Shown here piece after piece: positions 1-9,556 of a DNA stretch of 64,000 nucleotides (within the stretch, counting starts at the first letter, position 1; each line of letters opens with the position of its first letter). Where the stretch lies: positions 400,480-464,479 of the forward strand of contig NZ_FNAE01000002.1 in assembly GCF_900101755.1 (NCBI RefSeq), in the 5' to 3' direction. A program made the position numbers and the translations under genes. Source of the DNA: Ectopseudomonas alcaliphila (GTDB taxonomy: Bacteria > Pseudomonadota > Gammaproteobacteria > Pseudomonadales > Pseudomonadaceae). The notes under the pieces were generated by a model. It searched no databases and was not told where the DNA came from. It saw only the letters and a list, made by a program, of their open reading frames with translations.

Positions 1-104
1 CGCAGTGGCGACTTTCCTACAGAACGGACGCGTACGGGCGCACAGATCGCTGCCAGATGGCTGGCTATACTGTGCGCTCATCATCCGAACAAGGACGTGT
101 CGTC

Positions 105-899
105 ATGAAACAGTACGTTTCGCTAGTAGCCCTCTCCCTGCTTTCCCTTCAAGCCGCAGCGCTGGATCTGGCCAAGCACCCGCAGGTATTCGACGCCGGC
201 CAGGGCGTCAGCCTGGCGCTGGCCCCGTCTGCCGATGGCAAGCAGGCGCTGGTGCAGGTTCGCGGCATCAATCACCCGCTCGACGAGGTGGTGTTTCTCA
301 CCGATGTCCGTGAGCTGGGCAACGAGCAGCGCGACTACGGCATCCGCCTCGATGGTCGCGACTACAACCTGCTGAACAAGCGCCGCGCCTGGAGCGGCGA
401 GAGCTACCAGCTCAACCTGCCGAACACCCAGGGGTTCGAGCTCAGCTACAACGAGGACAAGACCAAGGCGCTGAAGCCCAAGGACCTCCTGGCGATTTAT
501 CAGAAGCAGGAGAAGGACGGCTTGCAGGCACGCCTCGCCGCCTTCGACCGCAAGCAGCGCGTTGCCGATTACAGCGCGCGCCTGCAGGAGATCGACGGCG
601 AAGCCTCCAAGGCCTGCGCCACCCCGCTGAGCACCAAGGTCGATTGGAGCGCGATTTCCGACGAGCAATTGATCGGCGTCAGCGTGCCGAGCTTCTGCGG
701 TGAAGTGGTCAGCCAGATGGCCAACCTGTGTGGCAAGGATGAGCGCTACAAGGCTGAGGCCAAGACCCTCAAAGGCGTCGACTGCCGCTTCGGCGAGCAC
801 ATGAAGTTGCGCGAGCAGGACGGGCAACTGCAGTTCACCACCCTCAAGGACGAACCGAATCAGGGCGACTTCATCAACGCCATCCTGCGTAATCGCTGA
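105..899 (+). CDS. Secreted protein of unknown function
   Basis: 264 aa. I do not recognise the family. Residues 1-19 look like a Sec signal peptide (MKQ start, hydrophobic core, Ala-rich cleavage region), so the product is probably periplasmic. The mature part has four cysteines in the C-terminal third (contexts KACAT, SFCGE, NLCGK, DCRFG), enough for two disulfides. No membrane segment or catalytic motif is apparent. The ATG at 105 is preferred over an in-frame ATG at 57 because the signal peptide begins exactly there. A TATACT box at about 66-71 could be its -10. It stands alone, followed by a divergent-function AraC regulator in the same direction. Confidence 0.8.
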   Translation: MKQYVSLVALSLLSLQAAALDLAKHPQVFDAGQGVSLALAPSADGKQALVQVRGINHPLDEVVFLTDVRELGNEQRDYGIRLDGRDYNLLNKRRAWSGESYQLNLPNTQGFELSYNEDKTKALKPKDLLAIYQKQEKDGLQARLAAFDRKQRVADYSARLQEIDGEASKACATPLSTKVDWSAISDEQLIGVSVPSFCGEVVSQMANLCGKDERYKAEAKTLKGVDCRFGEHMKLREQDGQLQFTTLKDEPNQGDFINAILRNR

Positions 900-980
900 T
901 CCTCTCGGGCGGGCTGCGGCCCGCCGTCTCGCGGCATAGTTCTTGCGTTCCTTTGCGTAACCGCGCATACGGAACGCATC

Positions 981-1973
981 ATGCCGCACGCCCCGCTGAC
1001 CACCTTGCATGTGGTTTCCCTGATCCTGCAATGCTTCGCCGAGCAGCCCGAGCTGCGCCCGCAATTACTGGCCGGGAGCGGCATTGGTGCGGCCGATCTG
1101 GACAGTGCCGATGCGCGCATCACCCGGGTGCAGGAGCAGCAGGTCTGCGCCAATGCCCTGGCCTTGCGCGCCGACATGGGCCTGGAACTGGGGCGCAGCC
1201 TGCATGTTTCCTCCTATGGGCTGCTTGGTTACGCCGCGCTCTCGGCTGCCACCTTTGGTGACGCCTGGCGCCTGCTGTTGCAGTACCCGGCATTGCTTGG
1301 CACCTATTTTCGCCTCGACCTGCAGGTGGAGGGCGAACTGGCCTGGATCTGCGCCAGCGGTTATCGCGATGCCGAGGCGCTGGAAGTGTTCAACGTGGAG
1401 ATGTGCCTGGCCTCGCTGAAGCTGATCGGCGACGAACTGTTGCGCCAGCCGCTGCCGCTGGAGGGTGCCGAGTTCACCTATGTCCAGCCGCGCTATGTGA
1501 AGCGCTACGCAAGGAGTTTTCCTTGCCCGCTGCATTTCCAGGCGCAGCGCAATGCCTTCGCCTTTCCCGCCGCACTGCTGGAGCGCCGCCTGCCGCTGGC
1601 CGATAGCGTCACTCATGGCGACATGGTGGAACGCTGCCGCCGCCTGAATGCCGAGTTCAGCAGCCGGCAGGCTTGGCTGGAACGGGTGCGCCAGTTGCTC
1701 GCCGCGCAACTGGCCGAGCCTCCGGGCCTGGAAAATCTGGCGCAGCAGATGCACTGCTCGCCACGCACCCTGCGTCGCCACCTGCAGGAGCTGGGCACCA
1801 GCTACCAGGGCCTGCTCGACGAGCTGCGTTTCGAGCGGGCCAAGACCCTGCTCAGCGAGGAGCAATGGCCGGTGTACCGCATCGCCGAGGTGCTCGGCTT
1901 CAGCGAGACCGCCAGCTTTCGCCACGCCTTCCAGCGTTGGAGCGGCGTGCCTCCGAGCCGCTTTCGCGCCTGA
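981..1973 (+). CDS. AraC-family transcriptional regulator
   Basis: 330 aa, the usual length for AraC regulators with an N-terminal arabinose-binding-type (PF12625-like) sensor domain (about residues 20-210). A C-terminal double helix-turn-helix covers about 235-328. The HTH is recognisable from CSPRTLRRHLQELGTSYQ and the end signature RIAEVLGFSETASFRHAFQRW. It is a cytoplasmic DNA-binding protein of the OruR/ArgR-like group in Pseudomonas; the effector cannot be read from sequence. Its target is unclear: the gene upstream is co-directional and 82 bp away, and the operon downstream is convergent. Confidence 0.88.
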   Translation: MPHAPLTTLHVVSLILQCFAEQPELRPQLLAGSGIGAADLDSADARITRVQEQQVCANALALRADMGLELGRSLHVSSYGLLGYAALSAATFGDAWRLLLQYPALLGTYFRLDLQVEGELAWICASGYRDAEALEVFNVEMCLASLKLIGDELLRQPLPLEGAEFTYVQPRYVKRYARSFPCPLHFQAQRNAFAFPAALLERRLPLADSVTHGDMVERCRRLNAEFSSRQAWLERVRQLLAAQLAEPPGLENLAQQMHCSPRTLRRHLQELGTSYQGLLDELRFERAKTLLSEEQWPVYRIAEVLGFSETASFRHAFQRWSGVPPSRFRA

Positions 1974-1984
1974 GACGAGCGATG

Positions 1985-2085
1985 GCATTCGCGGCTGAAG
2001 CCGCTCCTACAAGAGCGGCAACTCACACCCCCGTGGGAGCGGCTTCAGCCGCGATAAAAGCTCGCCGCTGAAGCGCCTCCCACAG
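1985..2085. repeat. REP (repetitive extragenic palindrome) cluster
   Basis: Three REP units lie between two convergent genes: GCGGCTGAAGCCGCTCCTAC at 1991-2010, an inverted copy at 2033-2056, and a degenerate direct copy at 2064-2083. The same core recurs at 8723-8783 and, degraded, at 15063-15110. This is the common Pseudomonas GTAGGAGCGGCTTCAGCCGC family mobilised by REP-associated tyrosine transposases. No transposase gene is present here. Confidence 0.85.
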
Positions 2086-2092
2086 GCATCGC

Positions 2093-4096
2093 TCATTCAT
2101 CCGCCTGCACGTTGCGATACATCTGCAGACGCGCCGCTTCATGCAAACCGCGACTCAGTGCCAGCAGGCGCTGGAATTCATCCGGGTGACGCTCGGCGAC
2201 ATTGTCGCGTGGCGTTGGCGAGCGCAGATCGTGCAGGGTCGGTGAGCTGCCGTCGTGCTGCATCTGCACGAGAAAATCGCGCGTCACCGCGCCGATCACC
2301 GGGAAGGTGCCTTCCTGCAGCACCAGCGGCACTACGCGTTCGCCTTCCGGCGCAGGCAGCTGCAGGTCGCGACCTAGGCCGCCGTTCTCAAAGGGCACGC
2401 CGACCATCCCGGCAACGGTCGGTAGCAGATCGGCCAGGCCCACGGCTTCGTCGAACTCACGCGGCGCCAGCCATTTCGGGGCGTGAATCAGCAGCGGCAC
2501 GTTGTTGCTCTCCAGCCCCAGTTGCTCGAAGGCCGGCGCCATGTGCGGGATCTGGCTGATACGGGTGTTGTGGTCGCCGAAGAAGACGAAAATCGTGTCG
2601 TCGTAGAAGCCCTGCTCCTTGGCCAGCTCCATCAGGCGGCCGATATTGAAGTCCAGCAGGCGCACGGCGTTGTATTGCTCCAGGCTGCGCGAGCCGGCCT
2701 GCTGCACCTGTTCCAGCGGCAGGTCGAGCGGCTCGAAGCCGTCGTTTTCCTTGGGAATGGTGAAGGGGCGGTGGTTGCCGGAAGTCTGCAGGTAGGCGAA
2801 GAAGGGTTGGTCCTTGGGCAGGGCGCCGAGGATGCGCGAACTCTCCTTGAAGAAATCCAGGTCGGAGATGCCCCACACATCCACCTGCGGAGATTGCCAA
2901 TGGCGCTCTTCATAGAGCTGCACGCCGTCGATGCTCTGGCGGATCAGCGCGTTGATGTTGGCCCAGCCGGCGTTGCCGCCGATCATGTAGAACTTCTCAT
3001 AGCCCGGCAGTGCGTTGATCAGCGTGCGCTGGCGGGCGATCAGCGGGTTGCGCGTGGCCGTCTCCTGGCGCGACACGTCGGGAATGCCGGTGATGCTCGC
3101 CCACACCGTCTTGGCGGTGCCGGTCACCGGCACGTAGAAGTGGCGGAAGAACCAGCTTTGCTGGGCCAGGCGGTCGAGATTCGGCGTCGGGTTCAGCGGG
3201 TTGCCGTAAGCGCCGACGGCGCTGGTGCCGAGGGATTCGAGCATGACGAAAATCACATTCGGTTGGCGCTCTGTGGCAATGCGGTGGGGCTGTACAGGCT
3301 GGTGGCGGAAGAAGTTCAGGCTCTGCGCATCGCGCTCGCTGACGCCCAGGTAATCGGCCACCACCTCGTAGTGCTCGCGCGTGGCCGCTTCGTCGAAGGC
3401 GCTGGGGGCGAGCGTGAGGGTGTCGAACAGAAACAGCGCCGGATTGATCCCGAGCGCGCCAATCTGACTGTTGCCACTGTAGAAGGCATCGCTCCAGCGC
3501 AGCGGTACCGGGTTCTCCAGGTTAAGCGCGCTGGCGCGACCGAGCAGACCGAAGAACACCAGCATGCCGACCACTGCCGCACCGCCGATTGCCGGCAACA
3601 CGCCGACTCGTTGTGCTTGCGGGCGATCCAGGGTAGCGCGCTCCAGGCGCAGCAGCGCCCAGGCCCACAGCGCCACACCGCTCAGCCAGGCCAGGGTTAT
3701 CCACAGCACCGGGTAGGTCTGCCAGAGCATGCCGGCTGAAATCTGCGCATCGCCGGCAAAGCGCAGCACCGTGGCGTTGAGGCGCACGCCCAGGTAGGCG
3801 TAGTGGCCGAAGTCGAGGATATACAGCAGGCCCAGCGCTGCCACGGCCAGCAGCAGGTAGCCACGCAGCAGCCAGCGCACCGCCAGCAGGATGCCGACCG
3901 GTAGCATCAGCAGCAGGGCCAGGCGCAGGTCGAAGCGCAGGCCGATGCCGAGGGTGTGCAGTACGTCCGGGTCGCTGATGTTATCGACAGCGGAAAATCC
4001 CAGCAGAAACAGCCCGCGCAAGGCGGCGAAGAGTACGAACAGCAGCGCCGTGAGGCCTGCCAGGTAATGCAGGCGGCGGGATTTCAGCCAGCTCAT
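2093..4096 (-). CDS. LTA synthase family / sulfatase-fold membrane phosphotransferase
   Basis: 667 aa. The N-terminal half carries about five membrane helices (within residues 10-190), followed by an alkaline-phosphatase/sulfatase-fold domain (about 270-600) facing the periplasm. Visible metal-site elements are NVIFVMLESLG, the nucleophile region PVTGTAKTVWASITG with a candidate catalytic Thr, and FFGDHNTR. The family transfers phosphoglycerol, phosphoethanolamine or similar groups to envelope glycans or lipids. Gram-negative members include OpgB- and EptA-like enzymes, but the substrate here is unknown. The start overlaps the stop of the upstream membrane gene by 4 bp, so it is the last gene of a translationally coupled leftward operon (6278 to 2093). 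Confidence 0.85.
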   Translation of the reverse strand: MSWLKSRRLHYLAGLTALLFVLFAALRGLFLLGFSAVDNISDPDVLHTLGIGLRFDLRLALLLMLPVGILLAVRWLLRGYLLLAVAALGLLYILDFGHYAYLGVRLNATVLRFAGDAQISAGMLWQTYPVLWITLAWLSGVALWAWALLRLERATLDRPQAQRVGVLPAIGGAAVVGMLVFFGLLGRASALNLENPVPLRWSDAFYSGNSQIGALGINPALFLFDTLTLAPSAFDEAATREHYEVVADYLGVSERDAQSLNFFRHQPVQPHRIATERQPNVIFVMLESLGTSAVGAYGNPLNPTPNLDRLAQQSWFFRHFYVPVTGTAKTVWASITGIPDVSRQETATRNPLIARQRTLINALPGYEKFYMIGGNAGWANINALIRQSIDGVQLYEERHWQSPQVDVWGISDLDFFKESSRILGALPKDQPFFAYLQTSGNHRPFTIPKENDGFEPLDLPLEQVQQAGSRSLEQYNAVRLLDFNIGRLMELAKEQGFYDDTIFVFFGDHNTRISQIPHMAPAFEQLGLESNNVPLLIHAPKWLAPREFDEAVGLADLLPTVAGMVGVPFENGGLGRDLQLPAPEGERVVPLVLQEGTFPVIGAVTRDFLVQMQHDGSSPTLHDLRSPTPRDNVAERHPDEFQRLLALSRGLHEAARLQMYRNVQADE

Positions 4097-4683
4097 GCGA
4101 GTTTCCTTGTCGGTCGGGCCAGCAGCCAGCGCACAGCGGCGCTCAGCAGCGCGCCCAGGCTATAGAGGGCCAGGTAGGGGTCGATCAGGTAGTCCCAGTA
4201 GTTTTCCGAAGCGCCCAGGCGCAGGGCGAAGGCCAGGGTCGCCAGCGCCAGTGCCAGGGCGCCGAGCCAGCTGCGCTGGACGATCAGCACCGCGCACAGC
4301 AGGCCCAGCACCAATAGCATCGGTCGCGGCTCGAAGCCGAGCTGATACGGGTCGGCATAACTCAGGCCCAGTGCCGCCGGATAGAGCAACACGGCCAGGC
4401 CGGCGAACAGTGCCAGGCTGGCCAGGCGATCCCGTGCGCTGGCAGGCGCCAGGCCGAATCGGCTCAGGGTCGCCCAGCCCAGTAGCACCAGGCTGGCCAC
4501 CGACAGATCGCCGATATAGGTGCGCAACTGCAGCGCCAGGCTGATGCCCTGCACCGGCAAAAGGCTGAGCAGCAGGCAGCCTGTCAGCAGGGTGCCGCGC
4601 TGCATCGCATTGCGCGCCAAGCGCGCGAAGATCAGGAAGACGAGCAGAGTGAAGGCCAGGTGCGGCAGCCAGAAGTCAGTCAT
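4093..4683 (-). CDS. Polytopic membrane protein, function unknown
   Basis: 196 aa, almost entirely hydrophobic, with about six predicted membrane helices separated by short Arg-rich loops. No known domain recognised. It overlaps the sialidase-like gene upstream by 8 bp and the sulfatase-like gene downstream by 4 bp, so translational coupling and a shared envelope role are likely. It could be a partner subunit or flippase-like helper for the LTA-synthase-type enzyme, but nothing in the sequence proves it. Confidence 0.7.
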   Translation of the reverse strand: MTDFWLPHLAFTLLVFLIFARLARNAMQRGTLLTGCLLLSLLPVQGISLALQLRTYIGDLSVASLVLLGWATLSRFGLAPASARDRLASLALFAGLAVLLYPAALGLSYADPYQLGFEPRPMLLVLGLLCAVLIVQRSWLGALALALATLAFALRLGASENYWDYLIDPYLALYSLGALLSAAVRWLLARPTRKLA

Positions 4684-5953
4684 GCGGGCGGCGCTCCGAC
4701 AGCCAGGCCTCGTTGAAGCTCAGGTGTTTGATGAACATATCGTTCCACGAATACACCAGGTGGTAGGTACCCGCGCGGTCACGGGTGAAGTAGGGGTATT
4801 CGTAGTCGAAGGTGCAGCCGTCGGCGCTGCACATGCGCGCGCTTACCCGTTCCAGGAACTGTGGCTGCTGCTCCGGCTTGCCGCCGCTGGCGCGGAATTT
4901 CTCGCTGACCACGGTCGGAAATTCGTCGTGTGGGATGGGCTCGCCCCAGGGGTTGGGGCTTTCGTCGAGCTCACCGAGGGTGCGCCAGTTGTCCAGATTG
5001 GCGTCGGTGGCATAAAGCGTCAGGCGAAAGCGCCCGTCTTCGAGGTCGTTCATCGCCACCAGCAAGTTGCCGTCGGGGCGACCGACCGCCGCCAGGGACG
5101 AATTGGGGTTGCTCGGTTCCACCGGCTGCGGATGGCTCCAGCTACGCCCGGCATCCTCGCTGTAGCTAGCCAATACGCGGTGATGCTCCTCGCCGGCATA
5201 GCGCAGCAGGGCCACGGCGCGGCGTTCGCCCAGCGCCACCACGGTCGGTTGCAGGGAATCACGCCCTTTGCCGATGCGGTACTTGCCCAGCACTTCGCCG
5301 TTCGCGCTCAGGTGCAGGTACTCGGGAAACTTGCCGAGAAACTCGTGGTACACCGGCAGGCCGATGCTGCCATCTGCGTGGAATACCGGCGTGGCGCGCA
5401 CCAGGGTGCTGATATTGAGAAAGGGACTGGTGACCAGTTGCCTGGGTGCCGACCAGGTTTCGCCGAGGTCGTCGGAAACCATGGCGTTGACTGCGCTGCC
5501 GGCCCAGCCGCCAATCGACACCGAGACGTAGAACAGCCACAGGCGGTTGTCCGGCGCCAGGCTGATCACCGGGTTGCCCAGCTTGCGGATGTGCTTGCCG
5601 ACCGCGCGCTGGGTGTCTTCACGGCTGGCCAGCACGCGCTCGGCGCTCCACTGGCCGCTGGCGGCATCGAAGCGTGCGGCGCGGATCTGCACGTCGGCGG
5701 CGCCTTCGCGGCTGCCTGCGAACCAGGCGGCCATCAGGTCGCCGCCGGGCAGGCCGGTGATCGAGGCGGAATGGACGAAGTCCTCCAGGTCGGAGGAGGC
5801 GAAGTGTGCGGCCATGGTCGGCTGCTCGGCAGAGGGCGCTGGCGCCTGGCTGGCGAAGGGCGCCAGTGCATGCGGGGCAGCGCCGAGCCAGGCGCAGGCG
5901 AACACCGTGGCAGCGCCCAGCAGCAGGGCGCAGGTCTTGAAGGTTGAGGTCAT
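4676..5953 (-). CDS. Exo-alpha-sialidase-like BNR-repeat protein
   Basis: 425 aa with an N-terminal signal peptide or anchor (hydrophobic residues 7-25), then a six-bladed propeller of the BNR/sialidase-like type (PF13088). Two Asp boxes are visible: SDDLGETW and SEDAGRSW. The N-terminal MAAWFAGSREG segment is typical of this family. Many bacterial members are not true neuraminidases. The usual arginine triad cannot be assigned confidently, so the substrate (a sugar or glycan) is open. It is the second gene of a four-gene operon with a PepSY protein (10 bp upstream) and a sulfatase-fold phosphotransferase, which suggests an exported activity on surface polysaccharide. Confidence 0.78.
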   Translation of the reverse strand: MTSTFKTCALLLGAATVFACAWLGAAPHALAPFASQAPAPSAEQPTMAAHFASSDLEDFVHSASITGLPGGDLMAAWFAGSREGAADVQIRAARFDAASGQWSAERVLASREDTQRAVGKHIRKLGNPVISLAPDNRLWLFYVSVSIGGWAGSAVNAMVSDDLGETWSAPRQLVTSPFLNISTLVRATPVFHADGSIGLPVYHEFLGKFPEYLHLSANGEVLGKYRIGKGRDSLQPTVVALGERRAVALLRYAGEEHHRVLASYSEDAGRSWSHPQPVEPSNPNSSLAAVGRPDGNLLVAMNDLEDGRFRLTLYATDANLDNWRTLGELDESPNPWGEPIPHDEFPTVVSEKFRASGGKPEQQPQFLERVSARMCSADGCTFDYEYPYFTRDRAGTYHLVYSWNDMFIKHLSFNEAWLSERRPHD

Positions 5954-5963
5954 GTTTGGTGGT

Positions 5964-6278
5964 TCAGGGATGTCTGGGCGAGGCCAGGTGCGAGCTGGCG
6001 ACTTCTTCTACCGGGCGGGCGTCGACCGGGTCGTAGTAGATCTCCAGCTTGCGGCCGTTGGCATCGAAGCCATAGATCTCGTAGCAGTTACCGGGGGTGA
6101 TGCGGAATTTGGTGATCTGCACGCCCTGGCGCTTCATCTGCTCGCGAAACTGCGACTCCGGCATCCAGGCACTGCGGTCTTGCCGAGCGCAGTCGGTATC
6201 AGCGAGTGCGGCGCCGGATAGCGCAAGCAGTGCGAGCATCGTCAGGGCGCGAACGGGTTGGCGGGCCGGTGTCGACAT
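5964..6278 (-). CDS. PepSY-domain exported protein
   Basis: 104 aa: signal peptide (about residues 1-28, ending SGAALA), then a single PepSY-type domain (PF13670-like) containing the signature region ITPGNCYEIYGFDANGRKLEIYYDP. Small periplasmic PepSY proteins are thought to inhibit or modulate peptidases or partner membrane proteins. An AAGGA sits directly against an upstream ATG (6287), which is too close, and 8 nt before the ATG at 6278, so the latter is chosen. It is first in the operon with the sialidase-like, membrane and sulfatase-like genes. Confidence 0.8.
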   Translation of the reverse strand: MSTPARQPVRALTMLALLALSGAALADTDCARQDRSAWMPESQFREQMKRQGVQITKFRITPGNCYEIYGFDANGRKLEIYYDPVDARPVEEVASSHLASPRHP

Positions 6279-6410
6279 GCTCGGCATCCTTTGGCGTGGC
6301 GAATGGAACGGGGCTCGGCCCCAGGCAGGTCGCCACCTTCGGCCGACAGGCTTAAGGAAAGCTTAAGCATCACGGGTTGTTACATTTGCCTGCTGTGGAT
6401 AGCTCGGGGT

Positions 6411-6441
6411 TTTTGGCCATTTCGATCCCCTTTTGGCCATT
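6411..6441. promoter_or_regulatory. Tandem operator-like direct repeat upstream of aphA
   Basis: TTTTGGCCATT occurs at 6411-6421 and again at 6431-6441, exactly 20 bp apart, about two helical turns. It lies 70-100 bp before the acetylpolyamine amidohydrolase start. The TGGCCA core is itself palindromic. This arrangement suits two dimers of one repressor or activator on the same DNA face. The regulator is not identified. Confidence 0.45.
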
Positions 6442-6510
6442 GTCAGCGTTCTCGATTCGCTGCCAGCAGGCGAACAATGCAGGCACAACAACGAGCCTGG
6501 AGCGCTTTGC

Positions 6511-7539
<1,029 letters not shown>

Positions 7540-7543
7540 CGCG

Positions 7544-7575
7544 TAGGGTGGACGACGCTTTTTTCGTCCACCCTA
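7544..7575. repeat. 12-bp inverted repeat between aphA and polyamine-binding gene
   Basis: TAGGGTGGACGA (7544-7555) and its exact complement (7564-7575) flank an 8-nt loop rich in T. The hairpin is followed by A residues on the + strand, so it is not a standard terminator for rightward transcription, though the loop T run and the stem may attenuate it. It resembles the GTAGGGTGG repeats seen near 39.4 and 44.0 kb. Confidence 0.6.
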
Positions 7576-7612
7576 AAAAAGACCAATAACGACACTTCAG
7601 GGGTGAGAAACG

Positions 7613-8707
7613 ATGAAAGCCATCAAACAGATGCTCGGCGCCGCCCTGTGCGGCGCCACTCTGCTCAGCGGCGTAGCGCAGGCCAAGGAACTGCGCGTAT
7701 ACAACTGGGCCGACTACATCCTTCCGGAGGTGCCCAAGGACTTCCAGAAGGAGTCCGGCATCCAGATCACCTGGGACACCTTCGAGACCAACGAGGCGCT
7801 GGAGGCCAAGCTGCTTACCGGCAACTCCGGCTATGACCTGGTGATCCCGTCCAACCAGTTCCTCGAAACCCAGATCAGGGCCGGCGTGTTCGCCCCGCTG
7901 GACAAATCCAAGCTGCCCAACTGGAAGAACCTCGACCCGGTACTGCTCGGCCTGCTGGAAAAGAACGACCCGGGCAACCAGTACGGCGTGCCCTACATGT
8001 ACGGCACCGTGCTGATCGGTTACAACCCGGACAAGGTCAAGGCCGCGCTTGGCGACGATGCTCCGGTGAATAGCTGGGACCTGGTGTTCAAACCCGAGTA
8101 CATGGAAAAGCTGAAATCCTGCGGCGTGGCCATGCTCGACTCGCCCACCGAGATCATCCCCATCGCCCTGCACTACCTGGGCCTGGACCCCAACAGCGCC
8201 AATCCGGCCGACTACGAGAGGGTCACCGAACTGCTGCTGAAAGTGCGCCCCTACGTGGCCTACTTTCATTCGGCCAAGTACATGACCGACATCGCTAACG
8301 GCGACATCTGCGTGGCCATCGGTTACTCCGGCAGCTTCTACCAGTTCGCCAACCGCGCCAAGGAAGCCGGCAACGGCGTGACGATCAACTGGCGCCTGCC
8401 CAAGGAAGGCGCGCCGATCTGGTTCGACACCTGGGCCATCCCCAAGAGTGCGAAGAACGCCGACGAAGCCCACGCCTTCATCAACCACCTGCTCGAACCC
8501 AAGGTCATCGCGCCGATCAGCGATTTCCTCGGCTACCCCAACCCCAACGTACCGGGCATGGAACTGGTGGGCGCGGAGATCGCCGACGATGCCGATCTGA
8601 CGCCGACGCCGGAGCTGCAGAAGTCGCTCTACGTGGTGCAGCCGCTGCCGCAGAAGATCGAGCGGGTGCGCACCCGCGCCTGGACGTCGATCAAGTCGGG
8701 CAAGTGA
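7613..8707 (+). CDS. Polyamine (putrescine/spermidine) ABC transporter substrate-binding protein
   Basis: 364 aa with a signal peptide (residues 1-24, ending VAQA|KE), then the PotF/SpuD/SpuE-type periplasmic-binding fold. The mature N-terminus KELRVYNWADYI is diagnostic of this family, and YDLVIPSNQFLE and MYGTVLIGYN are conserved. It captures polyamines in the periplasm for a PotFGHI-type importer. No permease or ATPase genes are adjacent, so it is an orphan binding protein presumably sharing a transporter encoded elsewhere. Pairing with aphA suggests preference for, or induction by, acetylated or free polyamines (inference). Confidence 0.9.
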   Translation: MKAIKQMLGAALCGATLLSGVAQAKELRVYNWADYILPEVPKDFQKESGIQITWDTFETNEALEAKLLTGNSGYDLVIPSNQFLETQIRAGVFAPLDKSKLPNWKNLDPVLLGLLEKNDPGNQYGVPYMYGTVLIGYNPDKVKAALGDDAPVNSWDLVFKPEYMEKLKSCGVAMLDSPTEIIPIALHYLGLDPNSANPADYERVTELLLKVRPYVAYFHSAKYMTDIANGDICVAIGYSGSFYQFANRAKEAGNGVTINWRLPKEGAPIWFDTWAIPKSAKNADEAHAFINHLLEPKVIAPISDFLGYPNPNVPGMELVGAEIADDADLTPTPELQKSLYVVQPLPQKIERVRTRAWTSIKSGK

Positions 8708-8722
8708 TTCGTCACTAACGGC

Positions 8723-8783
8723 TCGCGGCTGAAGCCGCTCCTACAGACCCAGCACGAATCTGTAGGAGCGGCTTCAGCCGCGA
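8723..8783. repeat. REPIN: perfectly paired inverted REP doublet
   Basis: Two 25-bp REP arms (8723-8747 and 8759-8783) are exact reverse complements separated by 11 bp. They form a long perfect hairpin just after the polyamine-binding gene stop. Perfect identity suggests recent mobilisation. It also marks the boundary before the lower-GC strip that follows. Confidence 0.9.
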
Positions 8784-9055
8784 TGATATAGGCGGCACAA
8801 CGTGCTGCACCGGAAATCGGCTACTTGCAACTGGCTGCGGACGACAAAATGGCCAGGGAGACAACGCCTACAACAGGCCGGATATACGAATGCAGCGCGC
8901 TGACGACGGGATCGAAAAGCTATTGCTCACTACTTTGATTTGTCGTGCAGCCACTTAATAAAACGATTATTTTAAAAAATAAAATTCTGACCATTATTGT
9001 CTTCTAGAGATTAGCTAACATTCGATTATGAGGTGGCCTCAGCTCGTTCCAGTAA
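8784..9055. other. AT-rich non-coding boundary of the low-GC strip
   Basis: About 270 bp without a convincing gene. The first part is GC-neutral, then 8950-9030 is very AT-rich with runs of A and T around 8960-8990. I see no attachment site, tRNA fragment or terminal repeat here. It lies downstream of the leftward gene at 9056 and may hold its transcription stop. Confidence 0.5.
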
Positions 9056-9475
9056 TCACAGAGAACGGTTTGAACCTGTTGATATAGCACGTAGCGTTGC
9101 GGCAAGTATGGATACCACGGAGGGTCGCATTTTGGGTGATTTCAATTTTGCTGGTAGACGACTTAGCCAATGCCGATTTGGACCTAGGCCCGCCTCGCGT
9201 AGCATTGATAAACGACGAGTTGTTGGCAGGGGATTGAGAGACAAGACTCTGATGCACTCAGAAATTTGCTCGGAAGAAGAGAATTGCAATACCACACCCT
9301 GTATCTGAACGCATATGATTGCAAAGCCCTTGTGAGGTATGGCTTTAGGCGCCTCAGGTAAAAAATTATTGGAATTGAACCATGGCTCGCCGTCTTGCTC
9401 AATGTGTACCCAAAAAGCAAGTGGTGTATTCCGCCACGAGTCAGTGTATTCAATCCAATACTCAGGAGCTGACAT
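9056..9475 (-). CDS. Small protein of unknown function, orphan-immunity-like
   Basis: 139 aa, no signal peptide, mixed alpha/beta composition. It starts MSAPEYWIEYTD and has a conserved-looking motif NPLPTTRRLS followed by GPNRHWLSRLP; I have seen similar proteins as conserved hypotheticals in Gammaproteobacteria but cannot name the family. Size, acidity at the N-terminus, lower GC and position among other small orphan genes fit displaced immunity genes of contact-dependent or Rhs toxins, but no toxin fragment is visible. An overlapping rightward open frame (9033-9308) was judged a shadow because this frame carries coherent protein-like sequence. Confidence 0.6.
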   Translation of the reverse strand: MSAPEYWIEYTDSWRNTPLAFWVHIEQDGEPWFNSNNFLPEAPKAIPHKGFAIICVQIQGVVLQFSSSEQISECIRVLSLNPLPTTRRLSMLREAGLGPNRHWLSRLPAKLKSPKMRPSVVSILAATLRAISTGSNRSL

Positions 9476-9556
9476 AAGAGTCCTGGAATTTTATTTGGAG
9501 GCGGTTTTTAGCTTGCTTCAGCGAGCGAAAAAATGCCCGACCCACTACTTAAAAAC

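Noticed and set aside
2483..3739. 418-codon frame antisense to the sulfatase-like gene
   Set aside because: Overlaps a gene with clear catalytic motifs; translation is repetitive shadow sequence.
7544..7575. Rho-independent terminator of aphA
   Set aside because: The stem is followed by A residues, not T, on the transcribed strand, so I list it as a repeat.
9033..9308. Rightward open frame in the low-GC strip
   Set aside because: Opposes the 139-aa leftward gene whose translation is more protein-like; no ribosome-binding site seen.
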